64,000 nucleotides of DNA from the NCBI GenBank assembly GCA_963693315.1, contig OY856188.1, positions 222,567,517 through 222,631,516 of the forward strand, in the 5' to 3' direction. The notes beneath the pieces were generated by a model that was not told the DNA's origin, did no database searches, and worked only from the letters and a program-made list of their open reading frames with translations. A program made the position numbers and the translations under genes. Shown here one piece after another: positions 58,727 through 64,000 of the stretch. Origin of the DNA: Diogma glabrata (Eukaryota > Arthropoda > Insecta > Diptera > Cylindrotomidae). Each line of letters begins with the position of its first letter. Position 1 is the stretch's first letter.

Positions 58727-60913
58727 TTATGAGGAATTCAAAGTTTTAAATTTAGTTAGAATTTTATTCTTGAATTGATCCCTAATCATATTAGAGTCAT
58801 AAAAAGCACTATACTTATTAAAATTTCTGATACATTCGTTAAGTGGGTTATAAAAAGAATAATCATGTCTATGAAGTTCTTCAATAAGAGGCCGCCTGTG
58901 TCTTGTATTATAAGTATGACAACTGGGAACCATCATTTCACACAATTCAGGACACCTTATATTACCTCTGACTAGCTCGAAACCAAATAAAGCAGAAGCA
59001 AGCTCACGTCTTGTTTTTAGTGAGACCCTATTCAGCAGTAAAAGTCTTTCTTCATATTTAGGCAGTCTGTATCCAGTAAAACCGAGAGGTTTTAATGCAA
59101 AGAGTAAGAATTGTTTTTGTACCGATTCTTATAGAGCTTGCGAATAACTCGGTATAAGGCGACCAAATTATACTAGCATATTCCATTTTTGATTGAACTA
59201 ACCCGAGCAGAAATTTCTTAGGGCTCAAATACGGCCCTGATCAGGTTGACCTTAGTTTGACAGGGCCCTGATCATGAGTGTAACGCTATTGCCCAATCAG
59301 ACCCTGATTGGGAAAAACGGATCAGGCACTGATCAAGTTTTTCATATAATATTGAATAGGGCAAACCCTAGTAAGGCATTTTGTATCAGGCCCTGATCAG
59401 ATTGCCCAACTAGGGGTCATATATGAAAAATCGAATCAGGGCCGGATATATTCAAATAAGGTTAGCCCTAAAAGGGTATTCTAATTCAGGTCCGGAACAG
59501 GCCCTGATCACGCTCTGACTGTATTCAGGCTTTCCCCAACTAATTTCTGCTCGGGAATGAACAGTACAAAGTTTTTGTCAAGGTGATGTCGTTGAATTCT
59601 TTTGCCCTACGTTTAATAAAGCCAAAAATAGCATGCTCACTTGTGCAGATTTGGTTGATATGCTGTTTGTATGTCAAGGAACTATCTAACATAACACCCA
59701 AGTCCTTAATAATATTAACCCTTGAAAGATTAGATCCATTTACATTATATGTATATTCTATTTTTTGGCTGCTTCTGGCGAATGTTATTACCATACATTT
59801 TTCAATGTTCAAATACATTCCATTTAGTAGACACCAGTTGTATAAAATGGCAATACCTCGGCAGTTAGAAATCTTACGCTTATGTCCATTTTTAAAGATA
59901 GGAGTTATAAATGATGATTTCCAGATATCAGGAAAGAAAAACTGACTTAGAGAAAGATTAAATAAATATTGTAGATGCTTTGCTATACTAGTTACTGTCC
60001 TTTTAATGAATTTTGGAGGAATTAAATCTGGTCCCGGCCCTTTTTAAATGTCCAAAGACTGAATTGAATTAAAAACATCTTCAAGCGTAAGTTCGATTTC
60101 TAGTATTCTGTCAGCTGAGTGCAAAATATGTGACTGGTCAGTTTCTTTAAAGATAAAAGATGGTTGACAAACTCTCTCAAAATGATGTGCAAACATTTCA
60201 GCTATTAAAATCGGTCGAAATTATAGTGTCAATTACATTTTTCCTTCTTTTCTCAGTAAAAAAATAAGTAAATTGAAGTATTTGATGGTGAACAGAGGTT
60301 TTTGATGTCAATTTTAGTGAAGCTATAACCAGATCAAAATTGGATGAAAAACTTTTAATTAGAAAATCATAACAAGTGATATCAATATTAACGGGGTCAT
60401 ATATATTTTCCTGTAAATCATTGGCAACCCAATGAATATTCGGCATATTGGCATCACCATAAATAAAAATGTAATCATCAATTGTCATGTTTAAGTTAAG
60501 GTTTGCTATTGAATTAGCTAGATTATTATAACTATTTATGTTTGACTTGGCGGTATATAGAAAGCACTTACAAATAAAAATTTACCATTTAGTTGTAGTT
60601 TACATGCAACAATGTCAAATGAGGTGTCATCACTTACAGATTGTAGCTGAATGAATACAACACCCCTAAGTTGATCTGTATCGGTATTAGAAAGTATTCG
60701 ATCTTTTCTGTAGATAGACCATCCATCAGGAACAATTTCAAATGTTAAATGTTGACTCTCTAACCATGATTCTGTCACGATGACAACATCATAATCGGAG
60801 TTATCTAGATCGTTTCTGAAATTTTCCAACGATGACATCATGCCTGACATGTTGTGAAAGTAGATGCTTAAGCTCTTCGGTATTGATTCCAACGAGCTCA
60901 AAACCCGAAGCAC
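58727..60913 (-). pseudogene. LINE ORF2: endonuclease and core-deleted reverse transcriptase
   Basis: Endonuclease part: SLSIYFHNMSGMMSSLENFR, IVTESWL (catalytic Glu), FYIPPSQT, then after a frameshift IFIYGDANMPNIHWV (GDxN). The polymerase starts at about 60,045 with GPGPDLIPPKFIKR, WKSSFITPIFKNGHK and NCRGIAIL. It jumps directly to WCLLNGMYLNIEKC and NIIKDLGVMLDSSLTYKQHI, so the blocks with the DFxxAFD, SGVPQG and YADD motifs are deleted. After the MITE at 59,202-59,555 the C-terminus resumes (FALKPLGFTGYRLPKYEERL, HTYNTRHRRPL, MIRDQFKNKILTKF) and stops at about 58,727. Confidence 0.8.
59202..59555. mobile_element. MITE of 354 bp rich in CCCTGATCAG
   Basis: Terminal inverted repeats CCCGAGCAGAAATT and AATTTCTGCTCGGG. 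The interior repeats GGCCCTGATCAGG-type words at least five times, each containing the palindrome TGATCA, in both orientations. It splits the LINE ORF2 reading frame between LYCSF and QSKMEYA-type sequence, so it inserted after the LINE did. Target duplication is ambiguous (TGAAC words on both sides). Confidence 0.85.
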
Positions 60914-62090
60914 AATTACTAGCCATGTTGAAACTGTCTACTTTAAAGCCCTCCGACCACATATTTGATGTTTTTACTTCATAAAATTTATTCGGTGGTA
61001 TTCCAACGTTAAAAGAAAGGTAGTTTGGCATGTACCTTAAGTTTGTTGGTGTATAATTAACATACATTCCACTTGACATTTAAATGTATTTTCAATAAAC
61101 ACTGTTAAGGTTTCGTCGGGAGTGCTCGTCTCCAGGTTAGATATGCTTAAGTATAGTAATTTTAATCTATGATATGCTGCCTGTGGTGCTCTAATAGCAG
61201 GTATTGGTGGATTAATCAGGGAGTTGAATTTGTTTTTTAAAGTAATTGGATTAAAAATCGGCGGCGTCGGTGCTCTAAAGGATACATTTTGATTTGAGTG
61301 ACTTTGTATATTCACTTCACCAGTACCTTTGCTCCTTCGTTTCTTATTTTTTTTTCTTCTTTTTGTTAGTTGCTTTCGCCTCTACGTTAGATTGTTCAGA
61401 TATAACAATAACATCAATAACTTCAGTATTTGGTTTGATTAGATTTGTGTCAACAGATGATCCTGAGTTAGAAGCAGACGGCTCGGGTTGAGAATTATTT
61501 GGAAGTGCATTACTTATATGCTTGTTGTAAGTATTGAAATTCCTTGCCGCTAAGTGAGATAGAACAGCTGATTCATTAAAATCATTGTCATCATTGTCCA
61601 TAATTTGTATTTGACTTGGCAGACCATGGTTAGTTGCAGTATTATTACTTATATTATTCGCATTACCCTCTTTATTCGATAGGACTGTCTCAGAGAGTTT
61701 ACTAATACTATTTTCTATTTTAATTTGAATGTTATTGGTGTCAAATACTGTTGTCTGTAGCTTATCGAAAGCTTCTTTATAACATAAAAACTCCTTCGCC
61801 AACATTTCAAATTTGAATGCATTGTCCTGAACTACTTGTTGAAAGTTATTTGATATTTCAGCGAAACTTTTCTGCATTTTGTCCACTACATCATTGACTA
61901 AATTGCAAGATGTTGAACAATTTTCACAAATGAAATGAGTAGCTAATGCTTCACCCAACTTAGACTCGTTCCAATTGCGAAGAAGTCCAGCTCAAATTCC
62001 GTGGAAACCATTTCTACAAATTGCATTACATTTTATTATTGTTTCTTTTCTATCAAAATCTGTGCATAGTGCTGAGTCACATTTAAACAT
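60860..62090 (-). pseudogene. LINE ORF1: PHD finger, coiled coil, RRM-like domain
   Basis: From ATG 62,090 the frame gives MFKCDSALCTDF and CNAICRNGFHGI, a stop at about 61,995, then in-phase FICENCSTSC, together a PHD-like cysteine pattern. Residues after it are coiled coil (KMQKSFAEISNNFQQVVQDN) then acidic and serine-rich, ending KKKKKK at 61,344. A second phase (61,315-61,037) has RAPQAAYHRLKLLYLSISNL, and a third (61,079-60,801) has YLSFNVGIPPNKFYEVKTSN and SEGFKVDSFN, the C-terminal RNA-binding-type domain of such ORF1 proteins. At least two frameshifts and a stop are present. Confidence 0.7.
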
Positions 62091-62788
62091 TTTGATTGAT
62101 TTTATTAAATTGATTTAAGTTTAATTATAATATTAAATCGCAATTCAACAGTTTTTTGAATTTTTATGAAAAATAAACATAATCAGCACTAAAACTCAAA
62201 GTAAAATGTTAATTAATTAAATAATTAATATTTCTATTGCACTAGTCTTGTAATTTTAAAATAGCACAAAATTGAATTTCATCACAAATAGATATTTTAA
62301 CTGTTTTATTATATCAGATTTTATAGTTTATAAATTCAAACTTCAAAAAACCAAAAGAAAAAGAATAAAACACAAAACTAAATTAAGCGAAAATCAAAAA
62401 CACAACCGTTCATCCCGAAATTTTTATTTTTAATACACAAATAATACACAAAATATTTCTACTCAATAACACATAAAACTTAATTCACAAAAACTAATTT
62501 AAAAATCACTTTTATAATTTTAACTTTACTATCGCAGGTTTAAAATAAAGAGTCACATTTTACTTTCGATTGAGTACGTACATGTTTTTGATTTGCTCTT
62601 TGAAATAAAATAAAAGTAAATAATTAAATTAATTTAGTGTTACTAAATTTGTGTAATTTATTCAAAATTATAAGTGTTATTAGTGTTATTAGTATTATTG
62701 CTAATAGTTTTTTGATTGTGTCTTGTTTTATTATAAAAACTGTTAATTCCTAAACTAAAACAAGTGTAACATTGTGATTTCATTTACT

Positions 62789-63778
62789 ATGCCACCAAGA
62801 AAACCAAATAAAAATCAATTAAGGGGCCAAGAGAAAAAAAACTTTCTTCTTAGTCCACCAGCTCGCAAATGTCCTAAGTGTGAAGAAACTATCACCAAAA
62901 AAGATAAAAAACTTACATGCAAAGCCTGTTCGGAAAATTTTCACCTTGAATGTACGAAGGTCACGCGTTATCAATACAAGCAGTATGTCGATGATCATAT
63001 CTGGTATTGTTCAAGTGTATGTGAGAATGAATGTAATGAAAGAAATACAAATAAAAACTCTTCTATTGAAACAGAATCAGATGATAATGAACAGGAAAAT
63101 TATAGCACAACTGCAAAGTCATCCATCAATTCTTTGGTTAAATCTCAACAATTTATTTCTAGTCAACTAGATATTTTAATACAAGAAAACAAATCTTTAA
63201 AAGCTATGTTAAACGACTATATTGAGCGAACACGTAATTTGGAAAGTCTGGTTGAAAATCAAAAATTTGAATTTGAAACTCTTAAACAGGAGCGTCTTAA
63301 TTGTGATATGATTATTATGGGAATTCCTGAAAATGGTGAATTGAATGATCTTGAAGCTGTCTCATTGATTGCCAAAGAGATTAAGGTAGATCTAAAGATA
63401 GGAGACATTAATGAAGTAATAAGGCTAAAAAAGAAAGGTAATGAGCAAAAAACTACTCAAACTCATTCACCACTTCTTATTAGATTTACAAATACAAAAA
63501 TCAAGGATCAAATGAAATCAGCAAAAAAAACGTATAAAGCCAACCTTTTTACGAAAAAAATATTTTTAAATGAAACCGATGAAGGAAGACAAATTTATTT
63601 TAATATGCATCTTACAACATTTAATCAGGAACTACTTAGAGAAGCTCGTTTATTGAAGAAATCTTTCAACTTTCAATACGTATGGTTCTCGAATAACAAC
63701 ATTTTCATTCGTAAAACTGGAACTTCACCTATCCATGTAATCAAGTCTAAAGATGATGTGGAGAAATACAAAAACTAA
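62789..63778 (+). CDS. LINE ORF1 protein: PHD finger, coiled coil, RNA-binding domain
   Basis: This 329-residue frame starts at ATG 62,789 (MPPRKPNKNQ). A PHD finger follows at about residues 30-80: CPKC, CKAC, HLEC, then WYC and C. A charged, low-complexity stretch (SSIETESDDNEQENYS) leads to a coiled coil (about 112-175, SQLDILIQENKSLKAMLNDY, RNLESLVENQKFEFETLKQE). The C-terminal domain (about 180-325) has DMIIMGIPENGEL, IKVDLKIGDINEVIRLKKKG, SPLLIRFTNTKIKDQMKSAK and WFSNNNIFIRKTG. It matches the fold order of ORF1 proteins in insect Jockey/CR1-like LINEs, which coat the element RNA. The PHD finger may help target chromatin; this is inferred. The frame is complete with no stop. Confidence 0.85.
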   Translation: MPPRKPNKNQLRGQEKKNFLLSPPARKCPKCEETITKKDKKLTCKACSENFHLECTKVTRYQYKQYVDDHIWYCSSVCENECNERNTNKNSSIETESDDNEQENYSTTAKSSINSLVKSQQFISSQLDILIQENKSLKAMLNDYIERTRNLESLVENQKFEFETLKQERLNCDMIIMGIPENGELNDLEAVSLIAKEIKVDLKIGDINEVIRLKKKGNEQKTTQTHSPLLIRFTNTKIKDQMKSAKKTYKANLFTKKIFLNETDEGRQIYFNMHLTTFNQELLREARLLKKSFNFQYVWFSNNNIFIRKTGTSPIHVIKSKDDVEKYKN

Positions 63779-63831
63779 AACTTCTCTCTGTGGTAATATT
63801 AATAAATAATTAATTTAAGTAAATTCTGAAT

Positions 63832-64000
63832 ATGGATTCTAGTGAATTAGTTAACTCTTGTGAAATAACCTATAATGTAAATAATATACCTAGTAGTTTT
63901 TTAAAAACGTCAAATCTTAACATACTTTACATAAATATTAGAAGTTTGCGACAAAATAAATTTGAAACATTAAAAACTATAATTGCATCATACACGTTCA
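63832..64000 (+). CDS. LINE ORF2 start (endonuclease), cut by window end
   Basis: ATG 63,832 begins MDSSELVNSCEITYNVNNIP; then LNILYINIRSLRQNKFETLK marks the first strand of the apurinic-type endonuclease, with the conserved Asn. 56 codons are visible, open to the window edge. It starts 53 bp after ORF1 in a different reading phase, which suggests re-initiation or an internal start for translation of ORF2. Confidence 0.85.
   Translation, partial: MDSSELVNSCEITYNVNNIPSSFLKTSNLNILYINIRSLRQNKFETLKTIIASYTF

Larger units (their letters stand above)
58727..62450 (-). mobile_element. Near full-length but dead LINE with PHD-type ORF1
   Basis: Minus-strand order is leader (about 62,450-62,091), ORF1 (62,090-about 60,860), ORF2 endonuclease (60,913-60,198), a reverse transcriptase missing its catalytic centre (about 60,045-58,730), and a stop at the 3' end. 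The leader resembles that of the 17,240-18,475 fragment. Multiple stops and frameshifts, an internal deletion and a nested MITE make it inactive. The 3' end abuts the 57,351 palindrome, and the 5' end faces the LINE at 62.5 kb. Confidence 0.85.
62480..64000 (+). mobile_element. LINE with PHD-type ORF1, 5' part, continues beyond window
   Basis: The leader (from about 62,480-62,580; exact start uncertain) ends in a TTAGTGTTATTAGT-rich stretch, followed by intact ORF1 (62,789-63,778), a 53-bp spacer and the start of ORF2 (63,832 onwards). It is oriented head to head with the element at 58,727-62,450. No defect is visible, so it may be a recently active copy. Confidence 0.8.

Overview
The window is strongly AT-rich eukaryotic DNA, most consistent with an arthropod (probably insect) genome. 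Almost every recognisable coding stretch belongs to a transposable element: Jockey/CR1-like and RTE-like non-LTR retrotransposons (LINEs), a Ty3/gypsy LTR element, a Penelope-like GIY-YIG element, a Helitron helicase, hAT and Crypton relics, and long-terminal-inverted-repeat DNA transposons. The only candidate host gene piece is one orphan terminal exon at 3,355-3,632, followed by a roughly 440-bp (TA)n tract. No rRNA, tRNA or CRISPR array was seen. The species cannot be named from this sequence. Coordinates 34,641-34,840 are an assembly gap of 200 Ns.

The most striking locus is 5,603-11,400 on the minus strand. An uninterrupted 1,093-codon frame joins a superfamily-1 helicase of the kind found in positive-strand RNA viruses (virga/nege-like) directly to the apurinic-type endonuclease of a LINE. 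The reverse transcriptase follows in a second frame that overlaps across a 13-A tract. Further upstream is a short frame that may be the preceding part of the viral replicase, with a frame break between. Either a LINE has captured a viral helicase in place of its ORF1, or an endogenous viral fragment was created by template switching during LINE insertion and happens to be in frame.

Layout. 1-5.6 kb: AT-rich DNA with three inverted-repeat or hAT-like elements and the orphan exon. 5.6-11.4 kb: the helicase-LINE. 11.5-16 kb: a tandem array of about 630-bp units built from about 165-bp subunits. 17.2-18.5 kb: 5' fragment of a LINE with a PHD-finger ORF1. 21.5-23.6 kb: decayed Helitron helicase next to a palindrome made of two Helitron 3' ends. 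24-27 kb: a tandem duplication and copy A of a minisatellite-bearing dispersed repeat. 29.4-34.6 kb: hAT relic, inverted TCGAAA-rich repeats flanking a Penelope-like fragment, and a 5'-truncated RTE-type reverse transcriptase running into the gap. 34.9-46.8 kb: GCCGCCG-rich repeats, copy B, Crypton and hAT relics, a 2.65-kb transposon with about 490-bp inverted repeats and a spliced transposase-like gene, several GC-centred hairpins, and LINE tails. 48-51.3 kb: an internally deleted gypsy element with both LTRs and a nested LINE tail. 51.5-58.7 kb: copy C, a second long-inverted-repeat transposon with the other half of the same transposase family, and a 1.37-kb near-complete palindrome that is its non-autonomous relative. 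58.7-64 kb: two head-to-head LINEs with PHD-type ORF1s, the left one dead, the right one with an intact ORF1 and the start of ORF2.

The two long-inverted-repeat transposons carry overlapping N- and C-terminal halves of one protein family, so the window itself links the halves. All function calls rest on motifs visible by eye; no database search was run.
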